In this document: positions 8,280-15,847 of the stretch, in pieces | Layout: each line of letters opens with the position of its first letter | Numbering within the stretch: the stretch's first letter is position 1 | Assembly: GCF_020073745.1 (NCBI RefSeq) | Contig: NZ_JAIRAU010000003.1 | Location: 1 to 57,534 of the forward strand | Origin: Nannocystis pusilla | GTDB lineage: Bacteria; Myxococcota_A; Polyangia; Nannocystales; Nannocystaceae | Reading direction: 5' to 3' | Length of the DNA: 57,534 nt | The notes under the pieces: generated by a model | The model's database searches: none | Seen by the model: only the letters and a program-made list of their open reading frames with translations | Told to the model about the DNA's origin: nothing | Position numbers and translations under genes: made by a program

Positions 8280-9458
8280 TCACCCGGGGCACGAAAAATC
8301 GCGAAAGCGCTGGGCGACGGCCGAGCGCGGGTGCGCGGCGACGAGAGCGACCGCCCGCGCGACGGCGGCGGCGCGGTCGCCCTCGCGGCACAGCAGCTCG
8401 ACCTCGGTGGCGCCGCGCAGGTCGGCGAAGTGACCGGCGGGGAATCGCTGCACGTGCTCGGCGAGCCGCGCCCGGGCGGCGGCGACGGCCCCGCGCGCGA
8501 GCTCGGCGCGGGCGCGATCGAGGAGCGCGACCTCGGCGGCGAGCTCGTCGGCGTCGACGGGCGGGTCGCCGGCAGGGGCGATGGCCGGACGGAGGCGGCC
8601 TGGCGGTCGGGTGGGCGCGGGCGGATCGACGGGGGGCGGATCGGACGGCGGGGCGACGATCGCAGGCGCGGGCTCGCGGCTCGCGGCCGCGGCGGCGAGG
8701 TCGGTCGGCGAGGCGACGGCGCTCGGAGGGTCGGTGCGAGGCTGTCCCCGGGGCCAGGCGACGGCGACGACGCCGGCGGCGAGCACGAGGGTGGTCATGA
8801 CGGCGGTGCGGGCCGTGACGAACGCGGCGAGGCCGAGGCTCGTGCGCGTCGACATCAGGCCGGGCAACATCGCGGCCCAGGAGCGCTGGGCGACGGCCGG
8901 CGGCGGAGCCTCGCGCGCGCGCACGGCCGCGAGCTCGCGCTCGAGGCCGGGGCCGCCGAGCTCGCGCTGGAGCTGCTCGCGCGCCATGCGGACGCGCGAG
9001 TAGACGGTGGCGACGGGGATCCCGAGCTCGCCGGCGATCTCGGGGCCGGTCATGCCGAACAGCTCGGACATCTCGAAGGCGGCGCGGGTGGACCCGCCGA
9101 GGCGCGCGAGCAGGCGCTCGAGCTGCTCGGCGGCGGCGAGGCGGTCCTGCGGCGGATCGGCGGGGTCGTTCGGGAGGGCCGCGACGGCGGCGAGGCGCCG
9201 GCTCAGGCGCGCGGCGGTGCGGCGGTAGCGGGCTGCGATCCGGCGGGTGACGCCGTGCAGCCAGGCGCGCGCGGAGACCTCGAAGCGGACCTGATCGAGG
9301 CGCCGATAGGCGGTCATGAACACGTCCTGGACGGCGTCCTCGACCAGAGTCGGCGGGACGCCGTAGCGCCGCGCGGTCGCCCACACGAAGGCGAACTCGG
9401 CGAGGTAGAGCGCGCGGAAGGTGCGGATACGCGGGTCGTCGGGCTGCTCGGAGCGCAT
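8280..9458 (-). CDS. ECF sigma factor fused to a transmembrane/TPR-like C-terminal domain
   Basis: This 392-aa protein starts MRSEQPDDPRIRTF. Residues 10-80 form sigma region 2 (YLAEFAFVWATARRYGV, then VEDAVQDVFMTAYRRL). Residues 120-175 form region 4 with the helix-turn-helix MTGPEIAGELGIPVATVYSR. A membrane segment (AVMTTLVLAAGVVAVAW, near residue 220) comes next. After it are a Pro/Ala-rich linker and a helical domain with the segment AEHVQRFPAGHF, which has a counterpart in the separate gene at 14471-15259. ECF sigma factors are normally soluble with a separate anti-sigma. Here sigma and membrane partner are one chain, so release may need proteolysis or membrane signalling. It follows the barrel gene at 9567-10625, probably in one operon. 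Confidence 0.85.
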   Translation of the reverse strand: MRSEQPDDPRIRTFRALYLAEFAFVWATARRYGVPPTLVEDAVQDVFMTAYRRLDQVRFEVSARAWLHGVTRRIAARYRRTAARLSRRLAAVAALPNDPADPPQDRLAAAEQLERLLARLGGSTRAAFEMSELFGMTGPEIAGELGIPVATVYSRVRMAREQLQRELGGPGLERELAAVRAREAPPPAVAQRSWAAMLPGLMSTRTSLGLAAFVTARTAVMTTLVLAAGVVAVAWPRGQPRTDPPSAVASPTDLAAAAASREPAPAIVAPPSDPPPVDPPAPTRPPGRLRPAIAPAGDPPVDADELAAEVALLDRARAELARGAVAAARARLAEHVQRFPAGHFADLRGATEVELLCREGDRAAAVARAVALVAAHPRSAVAQRFRDFSCPG

Positions 9459-9566
9459 GGGAGGCTCTGAAGAGAGGTGGTCTCCGCCGGCTCGCCGATC
9501 TATCACCGGGACCGCCGACGCAAAGGCGCGGGGGCACGGCTGGAACCAAGTTGGGGGGCGCGGGCG

Positions 9567-10625
9567 TCACCGGGGGTCGCCGAAGCGGACCTCCACGCCG
9601 AGGGCGAGGCGGCCGGAGCCGATGCCGGGGTCGTGCAGCGGGAAGTCCTGGTCGCCGGTGCGCAGGACGAAGGTGCCGTACTGGATGGCCGCGAGGCCGT
9701 GCAGGAAGGCCCACACGGCCACGCGCGGGTGCACGCGCACGGCCGCGCCGGCGCCTCCGGTGGCCGCCAGCCAGCGCCCGACGGCCGCGATGCGCCCGCC
9801 GGGGCCGTCGGCGGCGCCCGGGAGCCCGCCAGCTTCGAGGCCCAGGCAGATCGGGAGCTCGAGCGCGCGCCGACCGAGGCGGACGCAGCCGAGCGCGCCG
9901 GCGGTGACGAGGGAGACGCGGATGTCGGTGTCGAAGGCCCGGCGGGCGCTCGGCGCGAGGTAGCCGGCGTGCAGCTCGAGCCGGAACCAGCGCCACAGCA
10001 GGCCGCCGGCCAGGCCGACGCCGCCGGTGGGGCCGGGCAGGGCGCCGAGCTCGCCGAGGCCGTGCAGGCGCAGGAAGCCGCCCGGGCGGCGACGCGGAGG
10101 CGGGGGCGGAGGCGTGAGGGGCTCGGCGGTGGCCGGAGGCCCGGGGACGGCGTCGAGTGCAGGCTCGGGTCGGACGACGGGCGGGACGACGGACTCGGTC
10201 TCGAGCGCGGGCTCCGGCGGCGGCTCGTCGAGCGGCTCCGGCGGCGGCACGGGGGAGGCCTCGCCGGAGCTGCCGTCGACGGCGAGGGTGACGACGAGGG
10301 CCGCCGCGTCGACGAGGGCGGCGCAGCTGCGGGCGACGAGGACGCGGGCGTCGTGGCGGCCGACGACGTCGAACTCGAGCTCGAGGCGATGGCGGCCCGG
10401 TCCGCTGCTGGTGGCGCGGGCGACGAGGCGCGCCTGGCCAGGTTCGAGCGGCCGCCCGCGCCGCTCGGCGATGCGGGCGAGCAGGGCGTCGCGGCCCCCG
10501 CACCCGGCCGGGGCGATCCACTGGATGTCGTCCGCCGGCGGCGGCTCGGGCACCTGCACCCACGCGAGCCAGCCGGACAACAGCAGGGTGAACGCGTCGG
10601 TCAATCCGGGAAGGGTGTGCGCCAA
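9567..10625 (-). CDS. Probable outer-membrane beta-barrel protein with N-terminal periplasmic domain
   Basis: This 352-aa protein has a signal-peptide-like start (MAHTLPGLTDAFTLLLSGWL). Next is a domain of about 95 residues (WIAPAGCGGRDALLARIAER, with a second cysteine in VARSCAALVDAAALVV). A Pro-rich spacer near residues 125-190 then leads to about 160 residues of alternating Gly/aromatic/hydrophobic strands typical of small outer-membrane barrels (GGFLRLHGLGELGALPG...GSGRLALGVEVRFGDP). Two paralogues lie at 11738-12616 and 15848-16915. It stands immediately upstream of the sigma/TPR fusion gene, which suggests a surface sensor and sigma factor module. The ligand is unknown. Confidence 0.7.
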   Translation of the reverse strand: MAHTLPGLTDAFTLLLSGWLAWVQVPEPPPADDIQWIAPAGCGGRDALLARIAERRGRPLEPGQARLVARATSSGPGRHRLELEFDVVGRHDARVLVARSCAALVDAAALVVTLAVDGSSGEASPVPPPEPLDEPPPEPALETESVVPPVVRPEPALDAVPGPPATAEPLTPPPPPPRRRPGGFLRLHGLGELGALPGPTGGVGLAGGLLWRWFRLELHAGYLAPSARRAFDTDIRVSLVTAGALGCVRLGRRALELPICLGLEAGGLPGAADGPGGRIAAVGRWLAATGGAGAAVRVHPRVAVWAFLHGLAAIQYGTFVLRTGDQDFPLHDPGIGSGRLALGVEVRFGDPR

Positions 10626-10692
10626 CGGCGGGCGAGCGTCAAGAGCGCGAGACCGGCGTGGCGCGAGCGGTGGAGGCGGGGGGTATGGGTCG

Positions 10693-10930
10693 CCTGTCTG
10701 AAGAGACAGACTGGCGGCAGAGGACGGGCGCGGGGCCGAGCGGCTGCGCGAGGGGACGGGGCGGGTCTGTCTCGAGGGGCAGATCGGTCGCGGACGACGG
10801 GCGCGGGGCCGAGCGGCTGCGCGCGGGGACGGGGCGGGTCTGTCTCGAGAGGCAGGTCGGTCGCGGACGAGGGGCGCGGGCCGAGCTGCGTCTTGCGGGA
10901 GACGGGGCGGGTCTGTCTCGAGAGACAGAT
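10693..10930. repeat. Four hairpin repeats on a 73-bp tandem period
   Basis: Dyads of the CTGTCT-NNNN-AGACAG type begin at 10693, 10766, 10839 and 10912, exactly 73 bp apart. The DNA between them is itself a degenerate tandem repeat (GGGCGCGGGGCCGAGC and similar). Each dyad matches the 14-bp repeat family, with CCTG/CAGG or TCTG/CAGA in place of CATG/CATG. The gap from 10626 to 11018 holds no gene. Confidence 0.8.
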
Positions 10931-11018
10931 CGTGGCTCGGGGCGCCGCCGCGAACGGAGGTGCGAGCCCTGTCGCGTTTTTACAAGCGCGTCCGCGCGGC
11001 CGGTGCTGAAGTCGCGGC

Positions 11019-11600
11019 ATGGCGGCCGCACCGACGTTGCCCATCATCCTGTTCGCCGACGCGGAGGCGTTCTCGCGCTGGCTGGCGCAGCACCACCACA
11101 GCGCGCCAGGCGCGTGGCTGCAGCTGGCGAAGAAGGGCAAGGTGCTGCGCTCGCTGAGCTACTCGGAGGCGGTCGACGTGGCGCTGGCGTGGGGCTGGAT
11201 CGACAGCCAGAAGAAGGCCCACGACGCCGACAGCTGGCTGCAGCGCTTCACGCCGCGCGGGCCGCGGAGTCTGTGGTCGGTGATCAACCGCGAGCGCGTG
11301 GAGGCGCTGATCGAGCGCGGGTCGATGCAGCCGTCGGGGCTGGCGGAGGTCGAGCGGGCGCGCGCCGACGGGCGCTGGGACGCGGCGTACACGCCCGCGA
11401 GCCGCTCGGAGCTGCCGGAGGCGTTCGCGGCGGCGCTGGCGGAGCGGCCGGCCGCGAGGGCGGCCTTCGAGCGGCTCGACGGCGCCAACCGCTACGCGAT
11501 GCTGTGGCGGCTGCAGACGGCGAAGAAGCCGGAGACGCGGGCGAAGCACATCGCGCGCTTCGTCGAGATGCTCGAGAAGGGCGAGAAGATCCACGGGTGA
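11019..11600 (+). CDS. YdeI/OmpD-associated family protein
   Basis: This 193-aa protein matches the YdeI (bacteriocin-protection) family in length and layout. It has an N-terminal domain with GAWLQLAKKGKVLRSLSYSE, then the conserved ALAWGWIDSQKK, FTPRGPRSLWSVINRERV, MQPSGLAEVERARADGRWDA and the C-terminal LQTAKKPETRAKHI helix. The biochemical role of the family is not established; members are soluble and found near membrane-stress genes. The gene stands alone on the plus strand between two minus-strand barrel genes. Its start is supported by the family N-terminus, although the ribosome-binding site is weak. Confidence 0.88.
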   Translation: MAAAPTLPIILFADAEAFSRWLAQHHHSAPGAWLQLAKKGKVLRSLSYSEAVDVALAWGWIDSQKKAHDADSWLQRFTPRGPRSLWSVINRERVEALIERGSMQPSGLAEVERARADGRWDAAYTPASRSELPEAFAAALAERPAARAAFERLDGANRYAMLWRLQTAKKPETRAKHIARFVEMLEKGEKIHG

Positions 11601-11623
11601 CGGCGAGCGCGAGGGGTGCACCG

Positions 11624-11760
11624 GGCGCAGGTCGCGGCGAGTGCTGCGGGTTCAGCCGAAGCACGGACGCGGGTCGTGGCGGTTCAGCCCAAGACGAGGC
11701 CGAAGCACAGGCGCAGATCGCGGCGAGTGCTGCGGGTCTAGCCGAAGACGAGGCCGAACA
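11624..11760. repeat. Direct repeats duplicating the 3' end of the barrel gene
   Basis: A segment at 11626-11666 recurs at 11711-11753 about 85 bp later with few changes; both contain CGGCGAGTGCTGCGGGT. A third partial copy lies between them. The second copy includes the stop codon (CTA on this strand at 11738) and last codons of the barrel gene, so the tail of that gene was duplicated in tandem. Confidence 0.7.
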
Positions 11761-12616
11761 TGAGGCCGAAGCACCAGCGCACGTGGCCGCGGCGCACGTC
11801 GTCGCGGGTGCCGTGGACCAGGGCCGAGGGGAGGGTGAGATCGACGCCGGTGCGCAGGCCGAGGAACAGCCGGCGGCCGCGGTACTGCAGCAGGCCGCCG
11901 ACCTCGGTCGAGGACAGCCAGGTGCTGTCGGTGCTGGCCTCGGCGGCGTGCAGGTACATCGCGTGCCCGAGGACATGTCCTCCGAGCCAGATCCGCCGGC
12001 GCGCGCCGAGCGGGGCGCCGAACGCCGCGCCGGCGCCGAAGCGGGCGTGGAGCACGGAGATCCCGCTGCGCGCGCCGCCGCTGAAGCCGACGCTGAAGAG
12101 CGGCTGGACCCGCTCGCGGGCGAGCCACAGGCCGCCGAGGAGGTCGAGGCCGGCCTCGTAAGGCAGGCTGGTGCCGACCTCGACGCGCGGGCCGAGGCCG
12201 AGCCAGCCGCGCAGCGCCGGCCGCGGCGGTGGCGGCGGAGTCTCGGGCTGTTCGGGCGGGAGCTCGGGCTCAGGCTCCAGCTGCTGGTCCGCGGGCGGCT
12301 CGGGCTGCGACGGCCGCGGATCGGGGGGCTGGTCCATGAGCAGGGCCACGCTGGCGGCCAGCTCGCGGCTGCGATCCTCGATGGTCTGGCCCTGGAGGGC
12401 GATCGTGCGGCCGCGCGAGAGACCGTCGGGGCCGGTGACGGCGACCTGCACGGTGCCGGGGGTGGCAGTCGGCGCGACGACGACGCGCCAGGCGTCCAGA
12501 GTCTCGCCGGTGCGCGCCCGCAGGCCCGCCTCGAGCCGGACGGCGTCGACGGCGTCGGTGCCGACTTCGACCGGCGCGGCCACCAGCGCGGCCAGGATCG
12601 CGAGCACGAGGGGCAC
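11738..12616 (-). CDS. Probable outer-membrane beta-barrel protein (orphan paralogue)
   Basis: The protein is about 292 aa from a GTG at 12616, with signal-like start MPLVLAILAALVAAPVEVG. An N-terminal periplasmic domain (residues 20-105, RVVVAPTATPGTVQVAVTG) is followed by a Pro/Glu/Gln-rich spacer. The C-terminal barrel-like region has repeated Gly-aromatic strands (LRGWLGLGPRVEVGTSL ... CFGLMFGLVFG). It shares the domain order of the proteins at 9567-10625 and 15848-16915 but has no sigma gene downstream. The start is uncertain: an in-frame TTG about 15 bases upstream is possible. Its 3' end is duplicated in the downstream gap. Confidence 0.65.
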   Translation of the reverse strand: MPLVLAILAALVAAPVEVGTDAVDAVRLEAGLRARTGETLDAWRVVVAPTATPGTVQVAVTGPDGLSRGRTIALQGQTIEDRSRELAASVALLMDQPPDPRPSQPEPPADQQLEPEPELPPEQPETPPPPPRPALRGWLGLGPRVEVGTSLPYEAGLDLLGGLWLARERVQPLFSVGFSGGARSGISVLHARFGAGAAFGAPLGARRRIWLGGHVLGHAMYLHAAEASTDSTWLSSTEVGGLLQYRGRRLFLGLRTGVDLTLPSALVHGTRDDVRRGHVRWCFGLMFGLVFG

Positions 12617-12926
12617 CGGGTGGAGGAGTGCCAAAAATTGCGGCCGCTGACCAGTGGCGCGCGAGCCGGCGACGCGGGCCCGGCCGCGTCCCGCGCTCGC
12701 GCCGACAATTGCCGGCCCTGAACGCTGCACCGCGAGATCGCAAGCGCCGGGCTCGCGCCCGCACATGACCGATCGGCCAGCCGATCGCGGCGCCCTGCGC
12801 CGCCGCGCAGGCAGAGGCGCCGCCGCGCAGGAGCGCCGTCACGGGCGAGAACCCACACGGCGCACGTCGGTCGAGACCCGACCCGGACGTGGGTGGACCG
12901 ACATGGGCCGGACGGGACGGGCATGA

Positions 12927-13385
12927 CATGTCTGAAAGGCCATGTTTTCTGCGGCGCGGGGCGGATGTGGCCGATCATGGTGCGGCGCGGCGGGGTGAAT
13001 ATGTCCGAAGGGTCATGTCCGCGGCGCGGGCAGGGCGGTCCGAGGTGAACATGTCCGGAAGGTCATGTCAGCGGCGCGGGCACGGCGGTTCGGAGAGTGA
13101 ATATGTCCAAAGGGTCATGTACGCCGCGGAGGAAGCGGCGCGGCCGGGCGGTGAGGCTCGCCGCAGGACATGTCCGGGAGGTCATGTCCGCAACGCAGAA
13201 AGTTGCGCGGCCCGGGCGGTGGGGCGCGCCGCGGGACATGTCCGGGAGGTCATGTCCGCGACGCAGAAAGCGGCGCGGCCCGGGCGGTGGGGCGCGCCGC
13301 GGGACATGTTTGAAGAGACATGCCTGGCGACGGGGCCGCCGCGTGGGGCGGGTCGATGCGGACATGGCCGAGAGGTCATGTCCGC
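12927..13385. repeat. Eight CATG dyads on 50-73-bp super-repeats
   Basis: Paired CATG/TATG motifs 14 bp apart begin at 12927, 13000, 13050, 13102, 13169, 13237, 13305 and 13363. The copies at 13169, 13237 and 13305 are part of a 68-bp tandem repeat, with the insert CGCAGAAAG between short complementary arms. The gap 12617-13392 has no gene. The array ends 8 bp before the stop codon of the lipoprotein gene at 13393. Confidence 0.8.
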
Positions 13386-13392
13386 GAGCGCG

Positions 13393-14382
13393 TCACTCGC
13401 ACACGTCGGCCGCGTCGGGCGTGCAGACACCCTCGGGGTTGCAGACCTTGTAGATCGCGTCCTCGACGCAGTCGGGGTCGTCGGGGTCGCAGATCGTGCA
13501 CGGATCGCCGCAGGCCTTGCCCGCGCAGCCGTTGTACGGCTCCAGGCAGATGCCGGGGGTCTGGTAGACGCAGTTGAGCGACTCGTCGCAGACCTTGACG
13601 GCGGCGTCCTCGATGCAGTCGGGGTCGTTCGGGTCGCAGAAGCTGCAGAAGTCGCAGGCGGCCTTGCCCTCGCACGGGTCGTAGCCCTCGCACAGGTCGT
13701 CGCTGACGGGCAGGCACTGGCCCTTGCCGTCGCAGGCCTTGAGGACGGCGTCCTCGGCGCAATTGGGGTCGTTCGGGGCGCACTGGGTGCATTCCTCGCC
13801 GCAGGGCTTGCCGTCGCACGGGGCCCACGCCGGCGGCACGCACAGGTCGGGGACCTCGGGCACGCACTGGCCCTCGGCGTTGCAGGCCTTGAGGATCAGG
13901 GTCTCGTTGCAGTCGAGGTCGTCGGGGGCGCACTCGGTGCACACGTCGCCGCAGGTCTTGCCCGCGCACGGGTCGTACGTCGCCGGCTCGCACAGGTCGG
14001 GCGTCTCGGGCACGCACAGGCCCTTGCCGTCGCACGCCTTGACGACGGCCGTCTCGACGCACTCCTCGTCGTCGGGCGGGCACACGCTGCAGCTGTCGCC
14101 GCACGACTTGTCGGCGCAGGGGTCGTAGATCGGCTCCTCGCAGGTGCCGGGCTCGCCGACCACGCAGGCGCCCCCGGCGTCGCAGGCCTTGATCGCGGCC
14201 GTCTCGACGCAGTCCGGATCGTCGGGGGGGCACTCGCTGCAGGCGTCGCCGCACTTCTTGCCCTCGCAGGGCTCGTAGGGGGCGAGCTCGCCGATCGGCT
14301 TGTCGATGTCGCAGGCGCCGATCAACGCGCCGGTGGTGAGGGAGAGAGCGAGCAGGCGAGCGTGATTCACGATAAGTCGCAT
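13393..14382 (-). CDS. Lipoprotein with six tandem Cys-rich repeats
   Basis: This 329-aa protein starts MRLIVNHARLLALSLTTG, with lipobox LIGAC near residue 24. The mature part is six repeats of 45-50 residues of the form PCxGKxCGDxCxxC, then DDPDCxETAxxKACD, then GxCVPExPDLCE, each with eight or nine cysteines. A consistent Asp/Asn-Pro-Asp turn suggests a disulfide-rich, possibly metal-binding module. The repeats are similar in DNA as well, implying tandem duplication. It is likely an extended surface-exposed outer-membrane lipoprotein. The fifth and sixth repeats are shorter or altered (GKAACDFCSFCDPNDPDC). No catalytic function was recognised. Confidence 0.85.
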   Translation of the reverse strand: MRLIVNHARLLALSLTTGALIGACDIDKPIGELAPYEPCEGKKCGDACSECPPDDPDCVETAAIKACDAGGACVVGEPGTCEEPIYDPCADKSCGDSCSVCPPDDEECVETAVVKACDGKGLCVPETPDLCEPATYDPCAGKTCGDVCTECAPDDLDCNETLILKACNAEGQCVPEVPDLCVPPAWAPCDGKPCGEECTQCAPNDPNCAEDAVLKACDGKGQCLPVSDDLCEGYDPCEGKAACDFCSFCDPNDPDCIEDAAVKVCDESLNCVYQTPGICLEPYNGCAGKACGDPCTICDPDDPDCVEDAIYKVCNPEGVCTPDAADVCE

Positions 14383-14470
14383 GGGGGTAATCCTGTCGTC
14401 GGGGGTCGCCCCGTACATGTCCGCAAAGCGGGCGAGTGGGACAGAGTCGGTCGCGATTCTTCGATCGGCG

Positions 14471-15259
14471 TCACGGCACGAGGTCGCAGCTCTCGCGGAC
14501 GCGCCGCGCGAGCGGGCTCCGCGGATGGTCGGCGAGGAAGGCGCGAGCGAGCTCGACGCCGCGATCGGGATCGCCGGCGCAGGCCGCTGCGGCTGCGAGG
14601 GCGCGCTGCTCCGGCACGAGCACGCCGGCGGGGAAGCGCCGCGCGTGCTCGCCGGCGTCGCGCGCCGCAGCGTCGGCGTCGCCGGCCGCGAGCGACCGCC
14701 AGCCGCGCGCGAGCAGCTCCTGCTCGCCGCGCAGGTCGCCGAGCGCTGTCGGCTCGTCGCGGGTGGTGGTGGTCGCGGTCGGTTCGTCGCGGGTCGGCTT
14801 GGGGCGCGGGCGGGCCTCGACGGCGCGCGGGGCTGCAGGTTGGGGCGCGGCGACGACGACGGGCGCGGGCGGCTCGACGGGCTCGGCCGCGGGCGCGGGC
14901 GGCTCGACGGGCTCGCCGGGCTGCGCCGCGCCGACGCTGACGCCGCTGGCCGCGGGGGCGGCGGCGCCGTGGGCCGGGCTCATGGTCGCGGATGCACCTG
15001 TTTGTTCGGCCAGGTCGGGGCCGCGGCGGGCGAGCCACAGCACGACCGCGGCGGCGATGGCGAGCGCGACGGCCCACACGCGGGTGTCGCGGTGCGGCCG
15101 CCTGAGTGGAAGGACATGTCCTTGCGAGCATGTCCCGACGAGCTGGTCGTGGACGCGCGCGCGAGCGGCCGGCGGCATGGCGCGGCCGCGGCGGTAGGCG
15201 GCCAGGAGGGCGGCGGCGCGGGGATCGAGGGCCGGGAGGTCGTCGCGTGGTTCGGTCAC
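14471..15259 (-). CDS. Membrane-anchored TPR-like partner of the ECF sigma factor (putative anti-sigma)
   Basis: This 262-aa protein starts from a GTG at 15259 that overlaps the sigma gene's TGA (GTGA), so the two are translationally coupled. The N-terminus (TEPRDDLPALDPRAAALLAAY) is short and helical. One membrane segment lies near residues 60-80 (VWAVALAIAAAVVLWLARR). A Pro/Ala/Val/Thr-rich periplasmic linker follows, then a helical domain with AGEHARRFPAGVL and FLADHPRSPLARRVRESCD. The last domain matches the C-terminus of the sigma fusion at 8280-9458. Coupling and homology make it the likely membrane partner of the sigma factor, although it lacks a recognisable zinc anti-sigma motif. It contains a CATG dyad at 15115. 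Confidence 0.75.
   Translation of the reverse strand: MTEPRDDLPALDPRAAALLAAYRRGRAMPPAARARVHDQLVGTCSQGHVLPLRRPHRDTRVWAVALAIAAAVVLWLARRGPDLAEQTGASATMSPAHGAAAPAASGVSVGAAQPGEPVEPPAPAAEPVEPPAPVVVAAPQPAAPRAVEARPRPKPTRDEPTATTTTRDEPTALGDLRGEQELLARGWRSLAAGDADAAARDAGEHARRFPAGVLVPEQRALAAAAACAGDPDRGVELARAFLADHPRSPLARRVRESCDLVP
15115..15132. repeat. CATG dyad inside a coding sequence
   Basis: CATG at 15115 and 15129 are 14 bp apart (CATGTCCTTGCGAG then CATGTC). The dyad lies inside the sigma-partner gene, just before its membrane-segment codons, in a region expected to be a flexible linker. Confidence 0.65.
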
Positions 15260-15807
15260 GGGGTCCTCGTTGCGCCGCGTTCGGCGACGAAGGCGTTGAA
15301 GCGGCGGCGCGCGGTCTTGAGGCGCGCGAGCACGCGGTTGAGGTCGAGGTCGAGGGCGCGCGCGACCTCGGGGCAGGTCATGCCCTCGATGTCGGCGAGC
15401 TCGAAGATCTCGCGGGTCTCGCGGTCGAGCTGGGCGAGGAAGGACTCGATGAGGCCCTGGGCCTCGCGCTGGGCGGCGTCCTCTTCGGGCGAGCGCGGCG
15501 GCGCGGGCGGGTCGACGTGATCGATCCGGCGGGCCGCGCGGGCGTGGCCGCGGCGGTAGTTGGCCGCGACGCCGCGGCCGATCGCGTACAGCCAGCTGGT
15601 GATCGCGCCGCGGCCGTCGAACTCGGGCAGGCGGCGCTGGACGACCATGAAGACCTCGTGGACGACGTCCTCGGCCTCGGCCGCGGGGACGCCGAGGCGC
15701 TGGACCACGCGCCAGACGAAGTCCGCGTGGGTGCGGTAGACGTCGGCGACGGTGGGCGGCTCGGCCGGGGACCGGAGCGCGCCGAGGAGGACCCCGCTGG
15801 CGGGCAT
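15256..15807 (-). CDS. ECF-type RNA polymerase sigma factor
   Basis: This 183-aa protein starts MPASGVLLGALRSPAEP. Region 2 is near residues 20-85 (YRTHADFVWRVVQRLGV, EAEDVVHEVFMVVQRRL, TSWLYAIGRGVAANYRR). Region 4 is near 125-175 (REIFELADIEGMTCPEVARAL, then LNRVLARLKTARRR). The length is typical of ECF sigma factors. It overlaps the downstream membrane-partner gene by 4 bp and follows the barrel gene at 15848-16915. The three genes form a probable surface-to-transcription signalling operon, parallel to the one at 8280-10625. Confidence 0.9.
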   Translation of the reverse strand: MPASGVLLGALRSPAEPPTVADVYRTHADFVWRVVQRLGVPAAEAEDVVHEVFMVVQRRLPEFDGRGAITSWLYAIGRGVAANYRRGHARAARRIDHVDPPAPPRSPEEDAAQREAQGLIESFLAQLDRETREIFELADIEGMTCPEVARALDLDLNRVLARLKTARRRFNAFVAERGATRTP

Positions 15808-15847
15808 GGCACCCCTGGATGTCCACCACCGGGCCGATCCGGACATG

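Noticed and set aside
10693..10930. CRISPR array at the 73-bp tandem
   Set aside because: Four regular copies, but the spacers are near-identical and the repeats are short dyads. This is a tandem repeat tract.
12927..13385. CRISPR array
   Set aside because: The pairs repeat at uneven 50-73-bp spacing, the DNA between them is itself repeated rather than unique, and no cas genes are present.
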